Shown here one piece after another: positions 7,444 through 14,382 of a stretch of 14,382 nucleotides of DNA; the stretch's first letter is position 1, and the number at the start of each line of letters is the position of its first letter. Source of the stretch: Neisseriaceae bacterium. Its GTDB lineage: Bacteria; Pseudomonadota; Gammaproteobacteria; Burkholderiales; UBA11063. Where the stretch lies: contig CANISK010000017.1 in the NCBI GenBank assembly GCA_947470205.1, positions 1 through 14,382 of the forward strand, given 5' to 3'. A program made the translations under genes and the position numbers. The notes beneath the pieces were generated by a model that was not told the DNA's origin, made no database searches, and saw only the letters and a list, made by a program, of their open reading frames with translations.

Positions 7444-8664
7444 TTACATAAATGATATGATTGCATCCCCAAATTTAGAACAAGACACTTCTTTAACATC
7501 CGTCATAAGTCTTGCAAAATCATAAGTTACAATTTTATTTTCAATAGTTCTTTCCATAGCTTTGATTATTAAATCACCAGCCTCAGTCCACCCCATAAAG
7601 CTCAACATCATTTCGGCGGATAATATAATAGATCCAGGGTTTACCTTATCTTGACCAGCATATTTAGGTGCCGTGCCATGTGTTGCTTCAAAAATTGCAT
7701 ACTCATCAGATAAATTTGCTCCAGGGGCAATGCCAATCCCACCAACTTGCGCAGCCAAAGCATCCGATACATAGTCGCCATTTAAATTTAACGTAGCAAT
7801 TACATCATATTCGCTTGGACGTAGTAAAATTTGCTGTAAAAATGCATCTGCAATCACATCTTTTATGATAATCCCATTTGGTAGCTTCATCCATGGTCCG
7901 CCATCAATCAGTTCCCCGCCGAACTCTTCTTTTGCAACATCATAACCCCAGGTTCTAAAGCCACCTTCAGTAAACTTCATGATATTACCCTTATGTACCA
8001 AAGTTACTGACTTACGATTATTATCGACTGCATATTTTATTGCAGCACGTACTAGTCTTTTAGTTCCCTCAATAGAAACCGGTTTAATGCCTATCGATGA
8101 AGTCAATGGAAAACGAATTTTTTTCACATTCATTTCAGTTTGTAAAAAATCTATAATTTTTTTACATTCAGGAGTGCCTGCATCCCACTCGATTCCCGCA
8201 TAAATATCTTCTGTGTTTTCTCGAAAAATAACCATATTGGTTAATTCTGGTTGTTTTAGTGGGCTTGGCACACCATTAAAATATCTTACCGGACGTAAAC
8301 ACGTATATAAGTCTAATTCTTGTCTAAGTGCAACGTTTAGAGAACGAATACCTCCACCTATCGGTGTACCCATTGGTCCTTTAATAGCCACTTTATATTT
8401 TTTAATTAATTCCAAAGTCTCAAGTGGAAGATACTGCCCTTCACCATATTTTGAAACAGCTTTCTCTCCAGCATACACCTCCATCCAATGAATTTGCTTT
8501 GAGCCGTTATAGGCTTTTTTCACAGCAGCGTCTACCACTTTTAGCATTACTGGAGTAATATCTACACCTATACCGTCACCTTCAATATATGGGATAATTG
8601 GGTTGTTTGGTATATGTTTGATATCTTCAATTTGCTGTCCATTTGGAATTTGTACAATTGACAT
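7444..8664 (-). CDS. icd: NADP-dependent isocitrate dehydrogenase
   Basis: TCA-cycle enzyme: oxidative decarboxylation of isocitrate to 2-oxoglutarate with reduction of NADP+, as a cytosolic homodimer. The 406 residues align with E. coli Icd (416) almost throughout. Substrate-site residues are present: Ser108 in [12 protein letters not shown] (the E. coli phosphorylation-site serine), Arg114, Arg124, Arg148, Tyr155, Lys225, and metal ligands Asp297 and Asp301 in [12 protein letters not shown] specificity is indicated by Lys334-Tyr335, Val341, Tyr381 and Arg385, the residues that read the 2'-phosphate in E. coli. No icd kinase/phosphatase is in the window. AAGGATG gives a good ribosome site before the ATG. 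It heads the leftward group icd, symporter, sppA, patatin. Confidence 0.97.
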   Translation of the reverse strand: MSIVQIPNGQQIEDIKHIPNNPIIPYIEGDGIGVDITPVMLKVVDAAVKKAYNGSKQIHWMEVYAGEKAVSKYGEGQYLPLETLELIKKYKVAIKGPMGTPIGGGIRSLNVALRQELDLYTCLRPVRYFNGVPSPLKQPELTNMVIFRENTEDIYAGIEWDAGTPECKKIIDFLQTEMNVKKIRFPLTSSIGIKPVSIEGTKRLVRAAIKYAVDNNRKSVTLVHKGNIMKFTEGGFRTWGYDVAKEEFGGELIDGGPWMKLPNGIIIKDVIADAFLQQILLRPSEYDVIATLNLNGDYVSDALAAQVGGIGIAPGANLSDEYAIFEATHGTAPKYAGQDKVNPGSIILSAEMMLSFMGWTEAGDLIIKAMERTIENKIVTYDFARLMTDVKEVSCSKFGDAIISFM

Positions 8665-8715
8665 TTTTCATCCTTTTGTAAATTTATAAAACCTTAATGC
8701 AATATATAATACTAC

Positions 8716-8861
8716 TAAATGCGAATTTTGATCTAAAATAAATCTAATTAAAACAACAGTATAGTTGTCATTCCCGCGTAAGCGGGAATCCAGTATAATA
8801 AAGCTATGGATTCCCAATCAAGTTGGGAATGACAGTATTTTTAGATCAAAATTGGTATTTA
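8716..8861. mobile_element. MITE-like palindromic element, copy 1 (dRS3-like hairpins)
   Basis: About 146 bp with terminal inverted repeats: the left end carries AATTTTGATCTAAAA (from 8724) and its reverse complement is at the right (to about 8852). The extended arms match with few mismatches to outer TAAATGC / GTATTTA, leaving TA at the borders. The core (8767-8833) is two hairpins, ATTCCCGC-GCGGGAAT and ATTCCCAA-TTGGGAAT, and the whole core also pairs end to end (GTCATTCCC with GGGAATGAC, GGGAATCCA with TGGATTCCC). ATTCCC-N8-GGGAAT is the form of the neisserial dRS3 repeat. It codes for nothing and was presumably moved by a transposase elsewhere. It sits in the 330-bp gap between the divergent icd and mak genes. 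Confidence 0.8.
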
Positions 8862-8952
8862 ACGAATTTTCTATATGATATTATCTTGCAATTATAACAC
8901 AAACACAACAAATATTCCATTTGAATTAACACTACAAATAGAACAAAAAAAT

Positions 8953-8961
8953 TGATATAAT
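8953..8961 (+). promoter_or_regulatory. Extended -10 promoter for mak
   Basis: The bases TGATATAAT form a perfect extended -10 (TGnTATAAT) 33 bp before the mak ATG, predicting a leader of about 27 bases. No good -35 lies 17 bp upstream, which fits an extended -10 promoter. The bases between the MITE and this site (8862-8952) show nothing else recognisable. Confidence 0.5.
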
Positions 8962-8994
8962 TACCCTATTGAAATTTTCTGAAAGTTTATTGAT

Positions 8995-9912
8995 ATGCAT
9001 ATAGGAATTGATCTAGGTGGCACAAAAATAGAAATTATTGCCTTAGATTCAACAGGGGGGCTCATCTATAAAAAAAGAGCCCCATCTCCACAAAATAATT
9101 ATAATGCCACATTAACATGCTTGGTAGATTTAATAAAAGAAGCACAAACAACAATAAAACTTGATACCTTAAAGAGCATTGGGATTGGCGCACCCGGTAC
9201 AATATCATCTGCGACTGGTTTAATTAAAAACTCAAACTCAACGTGGCTTAATAATCGTTCTTTGAATAAAGATTTATCAGAAATATTACAATGTAAAGTA
9301 TATATGGCAAACGATGCTAACTGTATGGCGCTATCAGAGGCAACTGATGGATCTGGTGCGAACCATGATATTGTATTTGCAGCTATACTTGGGACTGGTT
9401 GTGGGGGTGGGATTTCAATCAATAAACAAGTGCACGGTGGGGCTAATGGAGTGGGTGGCGAATGGGGTCACAATCAATTACCTTGGATGACTACAGATGA
9501 AATATCGTACACCAAAACACAATCATGCTACTGCGGGCAAAATGGATGCTTGGAGCTTTTTATATCTGGTAGTGGTTTCGCCAAATATTACAATTATAGA
9601 AATAACTACAAAACCAACCTGCACAGTCAAGAAATATTAACCCTGTCTCATAATGGCAATCACTTAGCCTTAGAATGCCTAAAACTATTTGAAACGAGAA
9701 TCGCCAAATCGCTAGCTCAAATTGTAAATATCCTAGACCCAGATATTATTGTGCTTGCCGGTGGTATGTCAAACATAATGAGCATATACCCAAACATTAA
9801 CCAACAAATCTCTCACTGGGTTTTTGGACAGGAGTGCTCCACAAAAGTGGTTAAGTCTCATTTTGGAGACTCAAGTGGCGTAAGAGGAGCCGCATGGCTC
9901 AATAAACGCTAA
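8995..9912 (+). CDS. mak: Fructokinase, ROK family (Mak type)
   Basis: Cytosolic ATP-dependent sugar kinase that phosphorylates fructose (and more weakly mannose/glucose) at C6. At 305 residues it aligns with E. coli Mak (302) from end to end. It has the phosphate-binding loop GIDLGGTKIE (4-13), NSTWLN (81-86), the catalytic base Asp107 in ANDANC, and GTGCGGGI (133-140). The ROK zinc site is His159 in GEWGHNQLPW with Cys178, Cys180 and Cys185 in CYCGQNGC. The C-terminal FGQEC...GDSSGVRGAAWL block is characteristic of Mak rather than NagK or a glucokinase. No DNA-binding domain is present, so it is not a ROK repressor. The ribosome site is weak. It is alone on its transcript, flanked by the MITE and an unknown gene, with no sugar transporter beside it. 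Confidence 0.9.
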   Translation: MHIGIDLGGTKIEIIALDSTGGLIYKKRAPSPQNNYNATLTCLVDLIKEAQTTIKLDTLKSIGIGAPGTISSATGLIKNSNSTWLNNRSLNKDLSEILQCKVYMANDANCMALSEATDGSGANHDIVFAAILGTGCGGGISINKQVHGGANGVGGEWGHNQLPWMTTDEISYTKTQSCYCGQNGCLELFISGSGFAKYYNYRNNYKTNLHSQEILTLSHNGNHLALECLKLFETRIAKSLAQIVNILDPDIIVLAGGMSNIMSIYPNINQQISHWVFGQECSTKVVKSHFGDSSGVRGAAWLNKR

Positions 9913-9982
9913 ATTATTGATATAAAAAATAAATTAATACCTGACACAAATTTGTATACTGTCTTTTTGATGCAATATACAT

Positions 9983-9988
9983 TATAAT
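9983..9988 (+). promoter_or_regulatory. Probable -10 box for the unknown gene downstream of mak
   Basis: A TATAAT lies 54 bp before the ATG of the next gene; the -35 position (about 9960-9965) is poor. Upstream, a 10-bp perfect palindrome ACAAATTTGT (9946-9955) could be an operator. The whole gap after mak (9913-10041) therefore looks like a separate promoter region rather than an operon joint. Confidence 0.4.
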
Positions 9989-10041
9989 ATCCCTAATGTC
10001 ATTATCCATGGCAGATAATTTATATTTTCAAGGAGCTATTC

Positions 10042-10737
10042 ATGATAGGGGAAAATCGGAGCATTAATCATAATCAACAATCACAACAAGTTCAACAAGT
10101 TCAACAAACAGAAAAAATAACATACATTCAATTGCAAAATAATACAAATTTAGTTGGTGTAAATTTACTAAATAAAATCAATGCGTTGCATAACAAAATA
10201 ATTTGCAGTGGTAATTTTAAAAATTACCAGAATGCAACTGTTTCAATTACACATCAATTCAATAAATTATGGACAGTCAGCCCACATTTTGTTTTAAATA
10301 TTACATCTGAAGAACACGAATTGTTAAATAATATGGTTAAATCAAAAATTGTACAACAAAATATAAAGAACTTGGAGTGGCAGAATACTGGCAAAAAATT
10401 ATCCTCAACAGAAGCTAACAACTTAATAAAAAAATTAAAAGAAATTTTTTCAGACTTAACAAAAATGGAGTGTCGTAAAGAGAAATTTGCGGGATGGGTT
10501 GCTGGTCGTGTGAGATTACAACATCTTATACTTTTAACCCATGTTGCCATATTTCGCAATTTTCTTATAAGTAACGGCACCAATAATATTAATGAAAAAT
10601 TGTTGGCGCACGTAGCACCAACTGAGAAGATGGATTTTTGCGAACCAGATTTAACATTAAGCTCCACCAGTTTATCTCATGGCTTATTTCCTGCTTTAGA
10701 TTATTTGGAATATATAAATAATTTTTTGAAAAATTGA
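10042..10737 (+). CDS. Unrecognised 231-residue protein with Gln-rich N-terminus
   Basis: I recognise no family. It is very likely a real gene: a textbook ribosome site AAGGAG (10030-10035) sits six bases before the ATG, a TATAAT is correctly placed upstream, and the frame is open for 696 bp of AT-rich DNA. Residues 1-23 are polar and Gln-rich (QQVQQVQQ), partly from a 9-bp tandem repeat. No signal peptide follows. The middle (about 85-148) is charged and helix-forming with several Lys-rich stretches. A mildly hydrophobic segment at 157-177 is broken by His and Arg and looks more like a buried helix than a membrane span. There is no Walker, zinc or catalytic motif, and only three cysteines, widely spaced. 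It lies between two MITE copies with mak on its left. Possibilities include a lineage-specific cytosolic or secreted effector protein; no evidence decides. Confidence 0.8.
   Translation: MIGENRSINHNQQSQQVQQVQQTEKITYIQLQNNTNLVGVNLLNKINALHNKIICSGNFKNYQNATVSITHQFNKLWTVSPHFVLNITSEEHELLNNMVKSKIVQQNIKNLEWQNTGKKLSSTEANNLIKKLKEIFSDLTKMECRKEKFAGWVAGRVRLQHLILLTHVAIFRNFLISNGTNNINEKLLAHVAPTEKMDFCEPDLTLSSTSLSHGLFPALDYLEYINNFLKN
10084..10107 (+). repeat. Short 9-bp tandem repeat inside the unknown gene
   Basis: The unit CAACAAGTT occurs twice and is followed by CAACAA, encoding QQVQQVQQ. Being a multiple of three, changes in copy number would keep the frame and only lengthen or shorten the Gln-rich tail. 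Confidence 0.7.
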
Positions 10738-10816
10738 TTCATATAATAGACATTTTACATAACCCTTAAAAGCGATAATCTATGTCACGTCCAACATGTA
10801 AATAATAATCCAGTTC

Positions 10817-10968
10817 TATAATGCCAATTAAGAGCTAAAATAAATCCAATCAAAGCAATAGTTTAATTGTCATTCCCGCGTAGGCGGGAATCCAGTATAA
10901 TAAATAAAAACATGGATTCCCAATCAAGTTGGGAATGACGATATTTTTAGATCAAAATTGGCATTATA
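10817..10968. mobile_element. MITE-like palindromic element, copy 2
   Basis: About 152 bp, the same orientation and design as the copy at 8716-8861. The terminal repeats start TATAATGCCAATT on the left (the left arm carries a few changes, AAGAGC for TTGATC) and end AATTGGCATTATA on the right. The hairpin core spans 10869-10939 and differs from copy 1 mainly by one base in the first loop and by the spacer between the two hairpins. It lies between the unknown gene and sucC. The remaining gap sequence, 10738-10816, shows nothing recognisable. Confidence 0.8.
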
Positions 10969-11041
10969 TCAAATTTACATTTGAACATCTTCCAATAAAC
11001 AATCTCTCAAATAAATCAAAATGTGATAAAATAACCTTCTG

Positions 11042-11047
11042 TATAAT
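11042..11047 (+). promoter_or_regulatory. Possible -10 box of the sucCD promoter
   Basis: TATAAT 21 bp before the sucC ATG, giving a very short leader (about 15 bases) that still holds AGGA (11055-11058). The -35 position is poor, so the true start may lie further up, in or beyond the MITE. Confidence 0.35.
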
Positions 11048-11068
11048 TTCATTTAGGATATATCAAAC

Positions 11069-12232
11069 ATGAATCTACACGAATATCAGGCTAAAGAATT
11101 ATTAGCCAAATACGGTCTAAACGTTCAAACTGGAATTATTGCACATAATCCACAAGAAGCAGCAGATGCCTACACCAAACTAGGCGGAAAATTTGCAGTG
11201 GTAAAAGCCCAAGTTCACGCAGGTGGTAGGGGTAAAGCAGGTGGGGTAAAAGTTGTAAAATCAACCACTGAGGCAATGGACGTTACTCAACAACTTATCG
11301 GTACAAATTTAGTCACATACCAAACAGATAAAAATGGACAACCAGTAAATTCTGTTTATGTGTGCGAAGATATCTATCCAGTTACTAAAGAATTATACTT
11401 CGGAGCGGTGATTGACAGATCATCCCGTGCGATTACCTTTATGGCATCAACCGAAGGTGGCGTAGATATAGAACAAATAGCGCATCACTCTCCTGAAAAA
11501 ATATTTAAAACAACTGTAGATCCGTTAATTGGTCTCATGCCATGCCATGCACGTGATCTCGCATTTAAACTTGGCTTAACTGGTGACCAAATATCCCAAT
11601 TCACTAAAATCATGCAAGGAAGCTATAAGGCGTTCATAGAAAACGATTTTGCTCTACTTGAAGTGAACCCTCTCGCAATCAGAGAGAATGGTCAATTAAC
11701 TTGTGTAGATGCAAAAATTAATATTGATTCAAATGCACTATTTAGACATCCTGATTTAGTGGCAATGCGAGATAAATCTCAAGAAAATGCTCGTGAATTA
11801 CACGCCTCTGAGTTTGATTTAAATTATGTAGCCCTAGAGGGTAATATTGGATGTATGGTAAATGGCGCTGGTCTTGCAATGGCAACTATGGATATTATTA
11901 AACTATACGGCGGACAACCAGCCAATTTCCTAGATGTTGGCGGTGGAGCAACCAAAGAAAAAGTGATTGAAGCCTTAAAGATTATCTTATCTGACACTAG
12001 TGTAAAAGCAGTGCTTATAAATATATTCGGAGGGATAGTAAGATGTGACATGATAGCATCTGCAATTATTGATGCAGTTAAAACCATTCAAATAAATGTG
12101 CCCATCGTAGTAAGACTTGAGGGTAATAATGCAGAGCTGGGAGCAACAATGCTACAAGAATCTCAGTTAAATTTAATTCCAGCGGATGGCTTGGCCGATG
12201 CTGCCCAAAAAATTATTGCAACTCTTAAATAA
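11069..12232 (+). CDS. sucC: Succinyl-CoA synthetase (ADP-forming) beta subunit
   Basis: Beta subunit of the TCA-cycle enzyme that converts succinyl-CoA to succinate with nucleotide triphosphate formation. The 387 residues (388 in E. coli) show the N-terminal ATP-grasp fold: [12 protein letters not shown] start, [10 protein letters not shown] nucleotide loop (52-61), and Mg2+ ligands Glu198, Asn200 and Asp214 in LLEVNPL and CVDAK. The C-terminal CoA-ligase domain has [11 protein letters not shown] (265-275), [10 protein letters not shown] (286-295) and [11 protein letters not shown] (317-327), which contact the alpha subunit and succinate. It has no unusual residues. sucD follows 12 bp later. 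In many proteobacteria sucCD sits behind sucAB; here it has its own upstream region containing a MITE, so it is transcribed separately. Confidence 0.98.
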   Translation: MNLHEYQAKELLAKYGLNVQTGIIAHNPQEAADAYTKLGGKFAVVKAQVHAGGRGKAGGVKVVKSTTEAMDVTQQLIGTNLVTYQTDKNGQPVNSVYVCEDIYPVTKELYFGAVIDRSSRAITFMASTEGGVDIEQIAHHSPEKIFKTTVDPLIGLMPCHARDLAFKLGLTGDQISQFTKIMQGSYKAFIENDFALLEVNPLAIRENGQLTCVDAKINIDSNALFRHPDLVAMRDKSQENARELHASEFDLNYVALEGNIGCMVNGAGLAMATMDIIKLYGGQPANFLDVGGGATKEKVIEALKIILSDTSVKAVLINIFGGIVRCDMIASAIIDAVKTIQINVPIVVRLEGNNAELGATMLQESQLNLIPADGLADAAQKIIATLK

Positions 12233-12244
12233 GGAAACACTTCA

Positions 12245-13126
12245 ATGAGCATTTTAATAGATAAAGACACAAAAGTATTGGTGCAGGGTTTTACTGGTAA
12301 AAATGGCACATTTCACTCTGAACAAGCGATTGCATATGGCACCAAAGTTGTAGGTGGTGTAACTCCCGGTAAAGGTGGCGCAATTCATTTAGGGCTACCC
12401 GTATTTAATACCATGAAACAAGCTGTAAATACCACTCAAGCTGACACATCAGTAATTTATGTGCCAGCACCGTTTGCACTAGATTCAATAATAGAAGCAG
12501 CAGATGCTGGTATAAAGCTCATTATTTGTATCACTGAAGGCGTCCCTACCCTTGATATGTTAAAAGCGAAAAAATATTTGGATGAAATTGGTGTTAGGTT
12601 AATTGGGCCAAATTGTCCGGGAATTATAACACCCGGTGAATGTAAAATTGGTATTATGCCAGGGCATATCCACACACCAGGTAGAATTGGCATTATATCC
12701 CGTTCAGGTACATTAACTTATGAAGCGGTATCCCAAACCACAAAACTAGGGCTCGGACAATCTACGTGTATTGGTATTGGTGGAGACCCAATTCCTGGTA
12801 CATCGCACATTGATGCATTAAAATTATTTGAAAAAGATCCCGCAACTGATGCAATTATCATGATAGGTGAGATTGGTGGAACAGCTGAAGAGGAAGCAGC
12901 CGAATTTATTAAATCAGAAATAACAAAACCAGTGGTTGGTTATATCGCTGGAGTTACTGCTCCAACTGGAAAACGTATGGGGCATGCTGGTGCAATCATA
13001 TCAGGCGGAAAAGGTACTGCAGAGGATAAATTTAAAGCATTTGAAAAAGCGGGGATTGTTTATACTAGATCTCCAGCAGAAATTGGTAAAACTATGTATA
13101 ACCTCATACACAAAGTATCCGCATAA
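12245..13126 (+). CDS. sucD: Succinyl-CoA synthetase alpha subunit
   Basis: Alpha subunit that binds CoA and carries the phosphohistidine intermediate, pairing with SucC. The 293 residues are close to the usual 289. The Rossmann CoA-binding part has [10 protein letters not shown] (15-24) and CITEGVP (95-101). [12 protein letters not shown] (121-132) includes the conserved Cys124. The catalytic His247 lies in [16 protein letters not shown], and the power-helix region [13 protein letters not shown] is at about 209-221. A ribosome site AAGGAA stands before the ATG in the 12-bp gap after sucC. It ends 40 bp from the convergent aroK stop; I see no hairpin terminator in that gap. Confidence 0.98.
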   Translation: MSILIDKDTKVLVQGFTGKNGTFHSEQAIAYGTKVVGGVTPGKGGAIHLGLPVFNTMKQAVNTTQADTSVIYVPAPFALDSIIEAADAGIKLIICITEGVPTLDMLKAKKYLDEIGVRLIGPNCPGIITPGECKIGIMPGHIHTPGRIGIISRSGTLTYEAVSQTTKLGLGQSTCIGIGGDPIPGTSHIDALKLFEKDPATDAIIMIGEIGGTAEEEAAEFIKSEITKPVVGYIAGVTAPTGKRMGHAGAIISGGKGTAEDKFKAFEKAGIVYTRSPAEIGKTMYNLIHKVSA

Positions 13127-13166
13127 TTTAAATAGGACTTGATTGCGCTATAAAGTTCATATTGCA

Positions 13167-13694
13167 TTAAAGAATAAATCTGTTATAATCATTCACAATC
13201 AACCCCACCACCTGATTTGGTTTCATTTGTGATGTGTCAAGTTTTATATGACTCAATGAGTCGTATAAAACTACACGCTCTTGCTGTATGTTATTTAATT
13301 GTTTTTTAATATCATTCATATCATTAAACATTGGTCGTCTTTTATATGATGCATTTAATCTTTGTGATAATGCAGTGGAATTTGCTGTTAATTGCACAAT
13401 ATAACTTTTATTTTGCAAAATTAAATCCCTATTGATTTTTTCCAATACACAACCACCGCCAAGTGATATAACACAACAACTCAACTCATATAACATTTTT
13501 TTTAGCTCATTGGTTTCTCGCAATCTAAATCCACGCTCCCCCTCAATGGAGAAAATTCTCTGGATATCAACCCCGCAATTTAATTCAATATTTTTATCCA
13601 AATCTACAAACTTTTTGTTAAGTTTTTCAGCAATAAGTTTGCCTATAGTAGTTTTACCTACTCCAGTTATTCCAATTAATATGATATTATACAT
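13167..13694 (-). CDS. aroK: Shikimate kinase
   Basis: Phosphorylates shikimate at the 3-OH with ATP, the fifth step to chorismate and the aromatic amino acids. This 175-residue P-loop kinase has Walker A GITGVGKT (8-15), shikimate-binding Asp33 in VDLDKNIE, Arg58 in the FRLRE motif (57-61), the Gly triplet 80-82, and the lid Arg121 in RRPMF. All key residues are present, so it should be active. The start matches the family N-terminus, but no Shine-Dalgarno precedes it. A TATAAT only five bases upstream raises the possibility of a leaderless or nearly leaderless mRNA; this is inference. aroK is usually followed by aroB; here its 3' side is sucD in the opposite direction, so the aro pair is split. 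Confidence 0.96.
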   Translation of the reverse strand: MYNIILIGITGVGKTTIGKLIAEKLNKKFVDLDKNIELNCGVDIQRIFSIEGERGFRLRETNELKKMLYELSCCVISLGGGCVLEKINRDLILQNKSYIVQLTANSTALSQRLNASYKRRPMFNDMNDIKKQLNNIQQERVVLYDSLSHIKLDTSQMKPNQVVGLIVNDYNRFIL

Positions 13695-13711
13695 ATTAAA
13701 TTATATATAAA

Positions 13712-13737
13712 AAAAGTCAAGCCGAAGCCTGACTTTT
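13712..13737 (-). terminator. Intrinsic terminator behind the lipoprotein gene
   Basis: Arms 13712-13722 and 13727-13737 pair over 11 positions with a single A/C mismatch, closed by a CGAA loop. On the minus strand the stem runs into a tract of seven T residues, so it ends lipoprotein transcription 55 bp after the stop and isolates aroK from it. The plus-strand reading has a weaker T run. Confidence 0.8.
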
Positions 13738-13791
13738 GATGTATCTTGCAACATTAATAACATGTTATTTTAAACACAAACAAACATATTA

Positions 13792-14007
13792 TTATTTAAC
13801 GCTTGATGCCTGAGGGGTAGAGCTCGCAGCAGGAGTAGATGCTGCATTGCTATTCATTGCCGGTGCGCTAGATGTAGTAATAGCAGCTGGTGCACTAGCT
13901 TGTGTATCAGCAGCAGCAGATGATGAACCGCTAGATGCATTGGTGTCATTGTGTGAACAAGCAGATAATAATAAACCACAAGCCACTACAGTTAAAAATT
14001 TTTTCAT
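13792..14007 (-). CDS. Small Ala/Ser/Thr-rich lipoprotein
   Basis: A 71-residue precursor whose first 17 residues form a lipoprotein signal: Lys2-Lys3, a hydrophobic stretch, and the lipobox LSAC with Cys17 as the lipidated residue. Ser at the +2 position predicts transfer to the outer membrane by the Lol rule. The 55-residue mature part is almost wholly Ala, Ser, Thr, Pro and Asn with no predicted fold, so it is probably disordered. Function is unknown; I recognise no named family. AAAGGA is the ribosome site. Base composition is richer in GC than its neighbours because of the many Ala codons. It is a single gene ended by a clear terminator. A decayed copy lies immediately upstream. Confidence 0.85.
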   Translation of the reverse strand: MKKFLTVVACGLLLSACSHNDTNASSGSSSAAADTQASAPAAITTSSAPAMNSNAASTPAASSTPQASSVK

Positions 14008-14066
14008 TTAATCCATCCTTTTAAAAATCATATTAAAAATATACATAGTAGATGCTATACCCGTAC

Positions 14067-14206
14067 CTAACGCTTGGCCAGAAACAACAATAGCTGATTC
14101 ATTGGTTTTTGCACCAAAAAAACTTCATCATTGGATGCGTTTATTTTATTGTGCAAACGGGCAGATAATAATAAACCACGAGTAATAGCAATTAAAAAAA
14201 ATTCAT
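14067..14206 (-). pseudogene. Decayed tandem paralogue of the small lipoprotein
   Basis: The first ~75 bases align with the start of the intact lipoprotein gene 199 bp away, including an identical 19-base block (14161-14179 against 13961-13979, on the plus strand). A one-base deletion just after the ATG makes the reading stop at codon 5 (ATG AAT TTT TTT TAA). In the homologous frame the signal reads ITRGLLLSARLHN: the lipobox Cys codon TGT is now CGT (Arg), so even a restored frame could not be lipidated. Downstream the likeness fades. A third frame over about 14050-14115 is open and Ser/Thr/Ala-rich, suggesting a second frameshift. The original tail is shortened or replaced. Confidence 0.78.
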
Positions 14207-14382
14207 TTAATAAATTATAGTATAAACACATAATTAGCAATATTATAACACACTATAAAATAAAAAATATATTTTTTCCAATTTTTTACATATCACTCTA
14301 ATTCGACATAATAAATTATATTCAACTCATTGTTAATAAATGATTTCTTATATATAAAAAAATGTAATGTACTAAGCATATA
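14207..14382. other. AT-rich end of window, nothing recognised
   Basis: Very AT-rich bases with no reading frame of useful length, no hairpin of note and no likeness to the MITE copies. It could hold the former promoter of the lipoprotein pseudogene. Confidence 0.5.

Noticed and set aside
6588..7451. Long open frame of 287 codons on the plus strand
   Set aside because: It lies antisense to the clearly recognised symporter gene. No family resemblance, and antisense frames stay open easily in AT-rich genes.
13127..13166. Looked for a shared terminator between convergent sucD and aroK
   Set aside because: No stem of useful length in the 40-bp gap.
13432..13710. Plus-strand frame of 92 codons across aroK
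   Set aside because: Antisense to the P-loop region of aroK, which has all its catalytic residues.
1..14382. Looked for CRISPR arrays, tRNA or rRNA genes, riboswitches, phage or IS genes
   Set aside because: None seen by eye. The only repeated DNA is the MITE pair, the short 9-bp repeat and the lipoprotein duplication.

Overview
This is a 14.4 kb stretch of a strongly AT-rich proteobacterial chromosome made mostly of housekeeping genes. Several proteins (UvrC, the Mak-type fructokinase, YccA, NADP-dependent isocitrate dehydrogenase, SucC/SucD) read as orthologues of gammaproteobacterial proteins, and the uvrC-pgsA order is also found in Escherichia coli. The low GC, short genes and decaying DNA suggest a host-associated or slow-growing gamma- (less likely beta-) proteobacterium. 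The genus cannot be fixed from this window alone.

Layout. At the left, uvrC and pgsA run rightwards (DNA repair and phosphatidylglycerol synthesis), converging on a leftward universal-stress-protein gene. After a roughly 350-bp gap come leftward yccA (FtsH modulator) and then a close-packed leftward group transcribed in the order icd, dicarboxylate/amino-acid:cation symporter, S49 peptidase (sppA-like), patatin-like phospholipase. The gaps are 38, 53 and 13 bp, so co-transcription is likely. Rightward genes follow: mak (ROK fructokinase), an unrecognised Gln-rich-start protein, and sucC-sucD (succinyl-CoA synthetase). Leftward aroK (shikimate kinase) converges on sucD. Behind a clear terminator lies a small Ala/Ser-rich lipoprotein gene, with the decayed remains of a tandem paralogue just beyond it.

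How the genes fit together. icd and sucCD are two steps of the TCA cycle about 2.4 kb apart but in separate units, and the symporter downstream of icd could bring in C4-dicarboxylates or glutamate to feed that cycle. sppA, patatin, yccA and usp are all envelope- or stress-related.

The non-housekeeping content is small. Two copies of a ~150-bp palindromic MITE-like element with dRS3-like ATTCCC-N8-GGGAAT hairpins bracket mak plus the unknown gene. There is also the lipoprotein pseudogene, a symporter whose sodium-site residues are changed, and the unrecognised 231-residue protein. I see no CRISPR array, phage, toxin-antitoxin or defence system, and no RNA gene. I do not think the window holds a large undescribed system; the elements above are the parts worth a second look.
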